A stretch of DNA of 64,000 nucleotides from Diplonema japonicum (lineage: Eukaryota > Euglenozoa > Diplonemea > Diplonemida > Diplonemidae): positions 429,232 to 493,231 of the forward strand of contig OZ025716.1 in assembly GCA_964019335.1 (NCBI GenBank), written 5' to 3'. Positions within the stretch are counted from its first letter, which is position 1. Every line of letters begins with the position of its first letter. The position numbers were made by a program, and so were the translations under genes. A model generated the notes under the pieces. That model was not told where the DNA came from and did no database searches. It was given only the letters and a program-made list of their open reading frames with translations. This document shows, piece by piece, positions 50,169 through 60,200 of this stretch.

Positions 50169-50294
50169 ATGTCTTATACACCACCTTGTGGTTGTGCTGG
50201 AAGCTTCATTGACCCCCTCCTGCGCGGGATCATCGCTCATAAAATTCAGCAAGTCGGAAACAGCATGGCTGAGTACTACCACAAGAACACGTGA
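50169..50294 (+). CDS. Possible 41-aa Cys-containing peptide
   Basis: ATG-to-stop frame MSYTPPCGCAGSFIDPLLRG ... MAEYYHKNT, with a Cys-Gly-Cys near the start and an amphipathic helix. No family recognised. It could be the last exon of a small gene. Confidence 0.35.
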   Translation: MSYTPPCGCAGSFIDPLLRGIIAHKIQQVGNSMAEYYHKNT

Positions 50295-50547
50295 TTATCT
50301 TTCTGTTGTTGTTGGTCGTGAGCAAAATAGGAACCCCGAATGATACGGGATCAACATATCGAAAAGTTTGACTACAGAACCCACTACTTGATAGAGCCGA
50401 CTGTGGTGGTCGTGCACCGCCGTTTGACTTGGTACCTTACCATGTTTTCTTTTTTACTACGGTAAACGATAATCTTTGTTTCTCCTGTTTTTTTCTTGAA
50501 TGCAGCTCATAATAAGATCCACCATTCAGATTAAAAGAAGTTTAAGA

Positions 50548-51810
50548 ATGAAGTCTCAGACTGCCATCATGATGCTCCTGGTTTGCAGTCTCATTGCGGT
50601 GACACGGCGAAAGTTCGAGAACGACAAAAAACTATCGCTTTTGATGATGGAGGTTGAAAGTGGGAATGCAACAGAGCCATACGGCAGCCCTGCGCAGAAC
50701 ACGACGAAGGCCTCTACTACCGCTGAGACAGACGAGACGAGGAGGATGGCGTTGTACCATCGCTGTGTCGACGCGATAATGCACAACGGGAATGTCACAG
50801 GGTGTCCTCGGAAGCCTGTGAAACCGACACGGCTCCTGCTGCTCATTGGGGACAGCACGGCGCGTGAGTTGGGGCGAGGCATGGACAGCGCCTACACTAC
50901 AGAGACGTATACTGTTGGGGTGCGTGTTACAAAGCTCTTGCTGTTCAAACGCAAGCTTGTGACATACGAGGACGGGGTGGAGGTCACAACTACCATAGTG
51001 CTGATCGGACTGTGCAAGATCGACGACATCCGCGCTCAGCTGCTGAAGTCCGTAGAAAATGTTCTGGAGAAGTACGGCAATCCCGATGTAGTGTACATGT
51101 CGACGGGAGGGCTCCACGAGTGCACGTGGCCTTGGAGGAACTCGGACCCACTGTACGCGTCGGTGCTGCAGAGAAAGATCCCCGACACCTTCGAACAGGA
51201 CTGGGTAAGGAGGCAGCAGGGGTTCGCAAACAAGCCCATCCTTTCGGTGGCGGTAGACGAATATGTTGAGATGCAGAGCCCTTGCTTCATGGAGACGATT
51301 AGAAAGACGAGACTTATGATGCCGGAGGCAGTGATGGTGTGGCGGCCATTTATCAACGCAACGGTCCTCCGCACAGGCGGTCTCGTGAGGTCGCAACGCT
51401 TTACCCCAAAATTCTGTAGGAGGAACCAGTTCTGGTCAGAGTATCGCCTGCAGGTCTGTGGCCTCGTCCATGAAAAGCACAAGGGCTTCGCGAAAACCGT
51501 CCGTGGGATGGGGATCGCCATCTTGGACAACACAGCATACTACCCGGAGCATTGCACCTCGGGAGACTCCCTCCACCTCGACCACGACTGCCAGCGCATC
51601 ATCGGCAGCATTGTGACAGACATTCAGAGGCTTGGGCAGCAGGTTATTCCCGCTGCGATGAAGGCAAATGTGAATGCTGTGTGCGCTCCTGGCTATTTTA
51701 ATGAAAAGCTGAAGGCGGTCAAACCCCTGCGCCCTTCGGAACACCCCCCTGCAGAAGACATAGACGGCAGCATCGAGCAGTGCCGCAGGCTGCGCGGCTC
51801 TGGGAAGTGA
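50548..51810 (+). CDS. SGNH/PC-esterase-like type II membrane protein
   Basis: 420 residues. An N-terminal signal anchor (TAIMMLLVCSLIAV) is followed by an N-glycosylatable stem. The SGNH-type block I is RLLLLIGDSTARELGRG (GDS serine, about residues 97-113). The C-terminal catalytic-type motif is CTSGDSLHLDHDCQ (D..H). This pairing resembles the GDS and DxxH motifs of plant TBL and PC-esterase proteins, which add or remove acyl groups on glycans in the secretory pathway. The substrate is unknown. The start follows CTTGAATGCAG by about 40 nt. Confidence 0.65.
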   Translation: MKSQTAIMMLLVCSLIAVTRRKFENDKKLSLLMMEVESGNATEPYGSPAQNTTKASTTAETDETRRMALYHRCVDAIMHNGNVTGCPRKPVKPTRLLLLIGDSTARELGRGMDSAYTTETYTVGVRVTKLLLFKRKLVTYEDGVEVTTTIVLIGLCKIDDIRAQLLKSVENVLEKYGNPDVVYMSTGGLHECTWPWRNSDPLYASVLQRKIPDTFEQDWVRRQQGFANKPILSVAVDEYVEMQSPCFMETIRKTRLMMPEAVMVWRPFINATVLRTGGLVRSQRFTPKFCRRNQFWSEYRLQVCGLVHEKHKGFAKTVRGMGIAILDNTAYYPEHCTSGDSLHLDHDCQRIIGSIVTDIQRLGQQVIPAAMKANVNAVCAPGYFNEKLKAVKPLRPSEHPPAEDIDGSIEQCRRLRGSGK

Positions 51811-54082
51811 GAACTCAGGCACACAGGTCATGCCAAGGACCTTCACCCTCTTGTGTTTGTTTCTCCTTCCTTCTAACTTTTCTTTCCCTTATTCGCCACA
51901 CTTCCCACCCCTTAAACCCTTTACCGTTAAGTTGAGAAATTGAATCTTCTGTGTACTTGGGTTCCCCTCCCCTTTTAGATAAAGAAGAGGTACATCAGAT
52001 GTGTTTTGCTTGTCGGTGCACGAGCGCAGAATCTTGGTTACCCGGGGCACCCCGGCTGAGCTGTTCTGCACACGACGCGGGATGCAGAAGCTCGGCCGAG
52101 GCGCCCCGTAATCAAGTGGATCAAGTTCTTGTGCGAACACCGGCCTCCTTTATCTCTCTTATTTTATCTTATTCTCACCCCCTTTCCCCCCGCCATTTTT
52201 GTTTTATACCATTCGCAATATCAAAACTTAACTTTCATTGTGCACCAAAGAAGTAACTACTTGGCGTTCCTCTTTTTTCTTTTGGATTAAAAAGAAAAGG
52301 CTGCTCAGTTTCTTGGAAGAACAAGAAAGAGTTGTGGTGGCATCAGTACTTTCTCAGCTGTTCCGTGTGCAAACAAATGCAATTGAGTGCCACTCTATTT
52401 TGTAACATTTTGTCACTAAAGATCATTCGAGGCAGCACAGTTCTATCTTTTTCTATAGGTTTCTAATAACGCACCCCGTGCTATAAAAACTTTGTCTCTA
52501 CCTATTCGTTTGCATGACCTGTCCGCGAAGTACCCAAAGCCAAGGGAGACACAACTAGAACTTCCAGACAATTTTCTTCTTTTTGTCATTAATTTTTTTA
52601 TTAGCTTTGCCTGTGCAAATAATAAAATGAAGAAAAATAATGAGAATTCTCCCTTCTGACAACTTGCTTAATGCATGAAACAGATCTTTGTGTTGATATT
52701 CTTGACTTCGGTTTTCGCTGCAACAGTTTAAAAAGGAAATGATACCTTTTGCACTTTTCTAATCTTGTAGTCAGTTCAGCCAGGGTGACTAGTGCTCGGC
52801 AGAGGCAGTCAGTTATTCCACTACCAACCGGCAGAGCAACTGTCACCTAGGCACAGACTGACCTTTTAAAACACAAAATGCCCCCCCTACCTTAATTCAA
52901 CTTGACATTATACTAATCTTTTTTTGTTTTTCAGAAAATAGGAAAAAGACAGTTAAGTAAGGGCAAACCCGAGGGGGGGAAAAAGGAAAAAGAAAGGACT
53001 GTATCGAGTCATCAATAGGAATTGCAAGACGAACTCCGGAGGAAAAAAGAACCCCCCCCTCCCCCCATCCCAAGAAGAATGAAGGGAACCATCGAAGAAG
53101 AAGCGGGCAAAAAAGAAAGAAAACCGACAAATCACTTACTGCAAATCTCTCAAGGTTTCTAGGGGAATGTAAAAGGAGGAGAAGGTTCCTCCGACACTTT
53201 TCTTTTTTTTTTTTTGCTCGAACAAAGAAAAACAATAGTCTGTCTTTAAGTAAGTTGATTATCAACAGAAAGAATGGTGGACAGCTGCCTGTCGAAGCTT
53301 TTATCGAATTTCTTTTTCCTCATTCTTTTTTCAGAATTGCACAATAAACGAGTAAGAGAACTTGAAAGAATTCGTCTGTCTTTGTCCCTACTTTAGGTGA
53401 ATACGGTTATCCTTCTATAGGTGAATATCAGCTGACTCTTTTTTGCTTTTTTCCGTTTGTGTTTTTTGAAGAAAGAAAATAAGAACAAAGGAAGAGGAAA
53501 GGTCAATACCGCAAGACCTATTTATTCTCTGACTTTGAATTAAACCAAAAGACTCTCTCCGCTACCCGTAATTTCAAGCTTTTAGCTGTTCTCCTCTCTA
53601 GTTTTTCTTTACTACTTTCTTCCTCTCGCGTACCCTTGCTTTCCCGCGTACCTGCTTTGATTTTCTTTTTCGTTCTCATCCCAGATGAGAAAAAACGGTA
53701 CTACATTGCTCTCACAAACACAAAAGGTGGAACTATGGGACAGTAAGGTAGTGGACTGTTGTGGACAGTTGATACGGTTGAAAGAAACTGAGATACATGT
53801 GAGTTCCTTGCTTGAACTATGGTACGTGTACTGCCGTCACTAAGACTCCTGTGCAAGTTGTTGATGCATGGACAGGTAAGGCTGCGGTTGCTTCGATGAC
53901 ATACCTTAGAGGACATCCTATCGCTCTTCGGGGGCTCTGTCACAGTTGCTGACTTTTCGAATGTTATTCTTGAGGCGCTGGCGGATTACACAAACCCGCA
54001 CGAGAAATAAAGCAACCTCTTGGTTTTTTAAAGTTGGAAAAAAAAAAAGAAGAAGAAAGAAAAAGTTCCACTGGAGGTGGCT
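51811..54082. other. Intergenic, 2.3 kb without a convincing gene
   Basis: Contains the third copy of the dispersed repeat near its start, then AT-rich, homopolymer-rich sequence. The minus-strand frames at 52601-52846 and 52897-53265 lack motifs and are not called. Confidence 0.5.
51978..52125 (+). repeat. Dispersed repeat, copy 3
   Basis: ATAAAGAAGAGGTACATCAG and then CAGAATCTTGGTTACCCGGG match copy 2 at 43357-43510 with a deletion between. The shared ends suggest a short mobile or gene-derived repeat. Confidence 0.55.
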
Positions 54083-55153
54083 ATGGCTGGCCAGATTGGT
54101 ATCGCTGGACTTGGATACATGATGGTAAAGCAGTACTTCGCAAGCTTGGAAGGTGGGTCGGACGGAGAGCGCCGCAGCCGCATTGTGGGTTGTGAGGTGC
54201 AGAAGTCGGAAACATACCGCGAGTTCGAGTTCCCGAGGACGGTCCAGGATTTCCAGATCACGTACGCGTGTGGGTGTTCGGCGGTGCAACCTGTTCGTTT
54301 CAAGGGTGGCGTGCTCAAGGGGACTCTGGAAACGGCATGGAGGGTGGTCAAGTTGCAGACCCGGGGGTGCAGACACCACCCGACACCGGGGAAGGAAGGG
54401 GTAGTGGGCATTGCGGCGGGAGCCGGCGCTACCAAGGTGACACTACGTGAGTTCTTGGAGAGGTGCGACGCAAGGATAAGGGCCCCAGTGGGAAAGGTCA
54501 AGGACCTGATCAAAGTGAAGGCGTGGGTGAGGGATGGAAGGAAGGTCACCCTCGACGTCTACGAGGGGAGGGGGCCCTGCGAGAAGGAGACGAGGCGCAC
54601 TGTCCAAGACCATCTGCGGAAGATGGGTGTTGAAGAGGTCGACCTGCAGTCAGCGGTGGTGACGGTCCCGGGGTTGTTCGAGGACGTCTCCTTTGAGAGG
54701 TACCTTGGGCTGTTGGCCCGGAAGAAGGAGGAAGACAGGGAGAGGCGGCCTGAGGTGGTTGCCACGGACCTCCCCACCCTGGAAGAGCTGAAGTGGAGCA
54801 AGAAGGACAAGAAGCGGGCCCGGGCCCGATCGGCCAGTACTGACTCGGATTGTGTGGAGGGTGGCTACATCTATCTGAAGGGTACGGGGGCGGATGGCAC
54901 CGTGGTCGAAGCCAACATATGCAGGGGTGAGCTCAAGGGGATGACCGGGCCCCAGTTCAAGTTCTTGGCGGAGCACAGGTTGATGGAAGAGCTGGGGAGC
55001 GACGACCTGGTGCGGGACACGGTCAAGGTGCGCAACAGGGAGAACTGGGCCCCGGTGAACAGTGCGGTGGCTTGGCTGCAGCTCGAGTCGGGGAGGGCAC
55101 GGGTGGGGCCCATACCCCACAAGAAGAGGTCCAAAGGCTCGCTGGCCAGATAG
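54083..55153 (+). CDS. Unknown protein (356 aa), possibly retroelement-associated
   Basis: Intact frame from MAGQIGIAGLGYMMVKQYFA. It has a Cys cluster in the N-terminal third (YACGCSAVQ and GCRHHP), a basic charged middle (SKKDKKRARARSAST) and a C-terminal globular region (GYIYLKGTGADGTVVE). No known domain. It is GC-rich with strongly G/C-ending codons like the retroelement ORFs downstream and unlike the AT-richer host genes, and lies 0.9 kb before them, so it may be an ORF1-like protein of that element. This is inference. Confidence 0.5.
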   Translation: MAGQIGIAGLGYMMVKQYFASLEGGSDGERRSRIVGCEVQKSETYREFEFPRTVQDFQITYACGCSAVQPVRFKGGVLKGTLETAWRVVKLQTRGCRHHPTPGKEGVVGIAAGAGATKVTLREFLERCDARIRAPVGKVKDLIKVKAWVRDGRKVTLDVYEGRGPCEKETRRTVQDHLRKMGVEEVDLQSAVVTVPGLFEDVSFERYLGLLARKKEEDRERRPEVVATDLPTLEELKWSKKDKKRARARSASTDSDCVEGGYIYLKGTGADGTVVEANICRGELKGMTGPQFKFLAEHRLMEELGSDDLVRDTVKVRNRENWAPVNSAVAWLQLESGRARVGPIPHKKRSKGSLAR

Positions 55154-56037
55154 GCCAGCGGGGGTGTGGGGGGCTGGTCCCCCCCCCCCCCCCGCCATAG
55201 GAAGATGTGAATTTTTTTTTTTTTTCTGAGAAAAAAAAAAAGGGAAAAATAAAAGAATAGGGAACAGGTGCTACAACGGCCAGGCTAGATAGAACCACTT
55301 AGATTTTTTTTTTTTTTTTTTCCTTTTTTTTTTTTCTTTTTGTTTTTCTTTTTGAAGTGGAACCATCTCGGTCGACGTTTTTTTTTTTTCTTTTTTCTTT
55401 TTTCTTTTGTGGTGATGTGTTTTTCCTGTTTTTGATTTTCTTCTTCCCCGCTCTATGCTTTTTCGCATGGACATTGGTCACTCTGCCCCTTTCCCCTTTT
55501 TTGATTCTCCCTCTTTCCCCCTCCTAAATTTTACCCCCTGCCCCACTCATTCCTCCCTAGTATGTTTTTGAATTTGCCTCTTCTTCTTTTAAGCCTTTTT
55601 TGAGATTTTTATTTTTGAATTTTTATCATTTGGAGTTGCTTCTTCTTCTTCCCCTCTCCCTCCCATAAAGAAAAAGAGAAACCCATGCCTTCCTCCCAGG
55701 TTGGAACTTGATTGTCTGTTTTGGAATATTTTTATTTTCTCTTAAGGTTTATCGCGCCTTGTGTGTCTTTTGAAGGAAAAAAAAAAAAAAAAAAAAAAAA
55801 AAAACATTCTCAAGTCCCCCTTTTTATTTATTTTCTCAAGTCCCCCTTTTTAAAAAAAACCAACGATTCTAAAGCTACAGTTTCTGTACTTTATTGGTCG
55901 TCTGTGTTTTTGTTGGTGCCTGCTGCGTCCGCTCGGTGTCCGTTCGTCGTCGTCTGGGGGGGTTGTTTCGGCCCGGCCCGCCTGCCGTTTAGCAAAGGAT
56001 CCCCTCCCCCCTCAACACAAAAAAAAAAAAAATAAAA
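55154..56037. other. Low-complexity spacer upstream of the AlkB ORFs
   Basis: Repeated long T, A and C runs (for example 55177-55191, 55301-55321, 55778-55803). No gene. Confidence 0.6.
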
Positions 56038-57114
56038 ATGGACCCTAGACGAAACGTCGTCGGAGACCGCCGCCCGCAGGAGGAACGCCTACGAGAGACG
56101 CCGACCAAGCCGACCACCCGACCAGACCGAAATCTGGCCGGGCAGTATGACCCCTCCCCTCCCCTTAGATCCCCTCTAGATGTCGTCAAAAATAATAAAA
56201 AACATAAAAAAATAGAACCACCCGCAGCCAGCGCGCCCGCTCCCGATTCCGCAGCCGCCACCGCCACCCGCCTGAAGACTGAGAGGGGGGAAAAAAAGAA
56301 AGAAGGAGGGTGGGTGCTCACGGGAGGGGACCACCCCCCGGGCTTAAGAACAGGCCCAGCTCCCACCCACCCAGAGACCTTGCTCTCGGGGGGGTGGGAG
56401 TCCATTTCGGGGAACAAAGGGAGGGAAACCCTCCAATTTGGTTTCAGGTGGGTGGGTCCCCGTGCCAAAGTGCGCCGCACCACCCCGATCCCAGAGGGGG
56501 CCAGGGGTTGGGTGGCGGAGGTGGCCACCGCAGCGGGGCTGGGGATCACCCCAGACCAGGTGCTCGTAAATCGATACGAGCCTGGGTGTGGAATCGCCCA
56601 CCACACCGACGACGTGAGGTTGGGGCCAGTGGTCCTCATCCTCTCGTACGGTGCAGAGACCACGATGGTCCTGAAGAAGGGGTCCAGGGTATCGAAGTAC
56701 CTGGTGCCTCCCTTCACCTGGGCCATTCTGGAGGGTGAGGCCCGCTACGAATGGACCCACCACATCCCCGAAGGGTGTTCTTCGGGCTCCAGGGTGTCGA
56801 TCACCCTGCGGACGGTTGGCTGCCCCGTGCCCCTCCCCTCCCCCTCTGTGTCCTCTGTTGAGGAAATAGAAAAAAAAAATACTGTGTTTGTGGGGAGAAG
56901 GAAAGAGAGTGCGAAGGAGGTGTCCCCGAGAGAGGGAGGCGCCCCTTCCCCCCCTTCCTCCGCTTCTTCTTGTTCTTCTTTCTCTTGTTTATCTGTCCCC
57001 CCTCTTGTAAATTCCCCCCTTGTAAACCCCCCCATTGTAGATTCCCCCCCCTTTGTTTCTTCCCAGGGGGAGGACAAGAAAAAAATAGGTAAGGGTGCAA
57101 AAAAAAATAGGTAA
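56038..57114 (+). CDS. AlkB-like 2OG-Fe(II) dioxygenase ORF of retroelement
   Basis: 358 residues. The first 57 codons are base-for-base identical to the start of the polyprotein at 57228, then the sequences diverge. The dioxygenase core has the NRYEPGCGIAHHTDD iron site (HxD), VVLILSYGAETTMVL, a second His in WTHHIPEG, and RVSITLR, the AlkB-type 2-oxoglutarate-binding Arg. AlkB enzymes remove methyl groups from nucleic acid bases. The C-terminus is low-complexity Ser/Pro and ends within a tandem repeat. It could be a truncated 5' copy of the element or a separate ORF. Confidence 0.75.
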   Translation: MDPRRNVVGDRRPQEERLRETPTKPTTRPDRNLAGQYDPSPPLRSPLDVVKNNKKHKKIEPPAASAPAPDSAAATATRLKTERGEKKKEGGWVLTGGDHPPGLRTGPAPTHPETLLSGGWESISGNKGRETLQFGFRWVGPRAKVRRTTPIPEGARGWVAEVATAAGLGITPDQVLVNRYEPGCGIAHHTDDVRLGPVVLILSYGAETTMVLKKGSRVSKYLVPPFTWAILEGEARYEWTHHIPEGCSSGSRVSITLRTVGCPVPLPSPSVSSVEEIEKKNTVFVGRRKESAKEVSPREGGAPSPPSSASSCSSFSCLSVPPLVNSPLVNPPIVDSPPFVSSQGEDKKKIGKGAKKNR

Positions 57115-57222
57115 GGGTGCAAAAATGGTAAGGGTGCAAAAAAAATAGGTAAGGGTGCAAAAATGGTAAGGGTGCAAAAATGGTAAGGGTGCAAAAAAAA
57201 TAGGTAAGGGTGCAAAAAAAAA
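57081..57222 (+). repeat. Tandem repeat GGTAAGGGTGC with A tracts (7 units)
   Basis: Seven GGTAAGGGTGC units separated by A tracts (A5T or A7-9TA). It joins the first AlkB ORF to the second AlkB-bearing ORF. Several units contain AGGTAAG, which matches a 5' splice-site consensus. Confidence 0.85.
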
Positions 57223-57227
57223 TAAAA

Positions 57228-60200
57228 ATGGACCCTAGACGAAACGTCGTCGGAGACCGCCGCCCGCAGGAGGAACGCCTACGAGAGACGCCGACCAAGC
57301 CGACCACCCGACCAGACCGAAATCTGGCCGGGCAGTATGACCCCTCCCCTCCCCTTAGATCCCCTCTAGATGTCGTCAAAAATAATAAAAAACATAAAAA
57401 CCAGGCAATCTGGTTGGGCACAGAGACCGCGGTTTTGACCGCCGCTGCTACAACCACGGCCGCCCCAGCCACCCTGAACGCCGCAGCCGACCCTGCCGCC
57501 CTAATCGCCGCAACTGAGACCGCCGCAGCCGCCCCTGCCGCAGCCACGACCGCCGCGACCACGACCCCTGCAGCCGACCCTGCTATTGTTGAAGAGGGAA
57601 GAAAAGAGGGAGAAAAAAAGGGGTGGGTACTGGTGTATGGTGAACACCCTCCCGGGTTGAGGACGGGCCCGGCCCCTGCCTTCCCGAAAGCCCTGCTTTC
57701 AGGAAAGTGGGAGGCCCTGTCTGGGAACTCAGGGAGGGAGACCCTCCAATACGGGTACCGGTGGGAGGGGACGAACGCCAAGGTGCGCCCCACCACGGGG
57801 ATCCCAGGGGGGGCGGAGGGGTGGGTGAGGGAGGTGGCCGCCGCCGCAGGGCTCGAGGTGGTCCCCAACCAGGTACTTGTCAACAAGTACAAGTCTGGTT
57901 GTGGGATTGCCGCCCACAAGGACGACGCGAGGCTGGGACCGATTGTCCTAGTCCTCTCGTACGGAGCCGAGACCACAATGGTCATGAGGAGGGGGGACAG
58001 GGTGGCGAAATACCTGGTGCCCCCCTTCTCATGGGCATTGTTGGAAGGTGAAGCGAGACACCAGTGGACGCACCACATCCCGTCCGGGATGTCCACTGGT
58101 GTCAGGGTGTCGATCACCCTGCGTGCGGTAGGCCCCAAGCTCACCCGCACACCCCAGGAAGACCCATCCCCTGGGTTAACAGACGAACCCCCTTTTTTAG
58201 ATCCCCTTTTTTGTGGGCAAGGGGGGGTGGCACTCCCAAGAGAGGATAGTGCCCCACCCGCCCCCCTTTTTTTTTTAGAACCCTCTTCGGAGGAAAACAG
58301 ACCCTCTTCGGAGGAAAATAGAGAGAAAGGGGAAGAGGTGGCACTCCCGAGAGAGGGTGGTGCTCCTCCCCCCCATTTGTCCCCCCCTTTTTCATTTTTA
58401 GAGCCCTCTCCAGAGGAACCCTCCACGGAGGTAAAAAACAGACCCTCTTCGGAGGAAAAAAAGGCAGAGGGAGAGACAGCACGCCCGAGAGAAGGTAGTG
58501 CCCCTCCCTCTCTGCCCCCCATTTTTTCTGGACCCTCTACGGAGGTGTACACCCTGGTCCCCAAGGGCCGGGGGCTTTTTTTGAGGGTGGAAGGGAAAGA
58601 AAAAAAAAAAACAAACAAGGAGGAACCTTTTTTCTTTTCAAACAACCAGGGGGACCCAGCACCCACCCCCACCGCCCGCCTAGGTGTGGTTGGGGCGGAG
58701 GCTGCGAGCGACGTGAGAGCACCACTGCACACCCTTGTGAGAAGACAGAAAAGAGCCCCCTGGATTGCCATGGGTGGCAGGGAACCTAAGCCAGCGCCCA
58801 AGCGGAAGAAGAACAGGAGGAGGCACAGGAGCGAAACGGCCCTTCAGAGGCGTCGGGAGAAGAGGACCAAGGCGAGGGAGGGGGCGAGGGAGGCTGCCAG
58901 ACAGGAGAAGAAAAGGCACCGTCGTGCGAGGAAAGAAGGGAGGAGGAGGGCCCGCAGAGAGGAACACGAGGCCGCCCTGGAACAGAAGCCAGATGACCCT
59001 GCAATGGGGCTGAAGCGGACCGAGGTGGGAACGCCTGGAGCCCAACCCCTGGCACCCAGAATCCCGGCACCTGGGGCTGCAACCGGCACAAGGAGGCACC
59101 GCAGACGGACGGGACACAGCAAGGAAGGGGTGAGATGGGAGCACCTGGGGGTGTGGGCCTGGGTCGCCCTGGTCTCCCTCTTGCTGATCCCAGGGGTGAG
59201 GCAGGTGCTGGGGGCGGGCATCGGGATGGCCCCCTCCTTCCTGCATGCGGCAGTGTTGTGGAAGAGGCCGGGGAGCGACAGGAGGACCACCCGCAGGTCA
59301 AGGGTACAGGTGGGGCCCCGAGGGGATGAATGGTCCGCCGGGGAGCTCGCTTGGCTAGCAGTAGGGGGCACTCTGGTGGGAAGCACTTCAGTTTGGATAG
59401 GGGGGCTGATGTCGCTCTGGGCCATGTCGGAAGTGATGGTGTGGAAAGCTGGTGCTGACCCGACCCAGAGATTCGGACCGGTAAAGCTGAGGAAGACAAG
59501 ACGCGGATCGAGAGGTCACTACCTGCCGGTGTACTTGGGCCCGCCTAGAAGCTCAAGACGCAGAAAAAAGAAGGAAGACGCCAAGCAAGCGGCGAAGGAA
59601 CGAGCCGAGACGGAGGATCAGGCCGAACACCTGGACCCCTTTGCGGACTTGACGCTGGCAGGGGACGCGTTGCAAGGAGGTGGTGACCCTCCCCCCATGG
59701 ATTTGGATGATGAGCACATGGAGGCGCAGAAGGAGGGGGAAAAAGAAGGATCAGACAAACATCAATGCCGGATGGAAGACTGCTCTTTCCGCACCAGTGT
59801 GGCAAGCTGTCTAGTTAAACACCTCAATGCGGTCCACCATCATTTTGTGAAACAAGAGCAGGCGAGGAGCATGAAGGTGAACCTCTGTGGAACGTGTGCT
59901 GCGGCGTGCTCGTCGAACCAGACGCACTGTGCACTACACAGGCAGCGGAATCTGTGGAACCCCGACAAACAACCCAGGGCCGGCAAGTCAGTGGACGAGA
60001 TCATGAAGAGCTTCAAGCTGACGAGGAGATCGACGGAGAAGGACGGGAACTGCATGTTCCACGCCCTGGCCGGTTCGCTCGGGGAAGCCTACGGCGACCA
60101 CACCCACATCAGGAGCGAGGTTGTAGAATGGATGAAACACCGGGAGGAGCACTATGCCCCGTTTTGCAGTGAGGGTTGGGACCGGTACTTGGAAGGGATG

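Noticed and set aside
52601-53265. Minus-strand frames of 81 and 122 codons
   Set aside because: Low-complexity Phe/Leu/Arg-rich translations of homopolymer sequence with no motif.
56801-58801. 666-codon minus-strand frame opposite the AlkB ORFs
   Set aside because: Ser/Gly/Pro low complexity mirroring the sense A/G- and C-rich repeats. The sense strand carries AlkB motifs.
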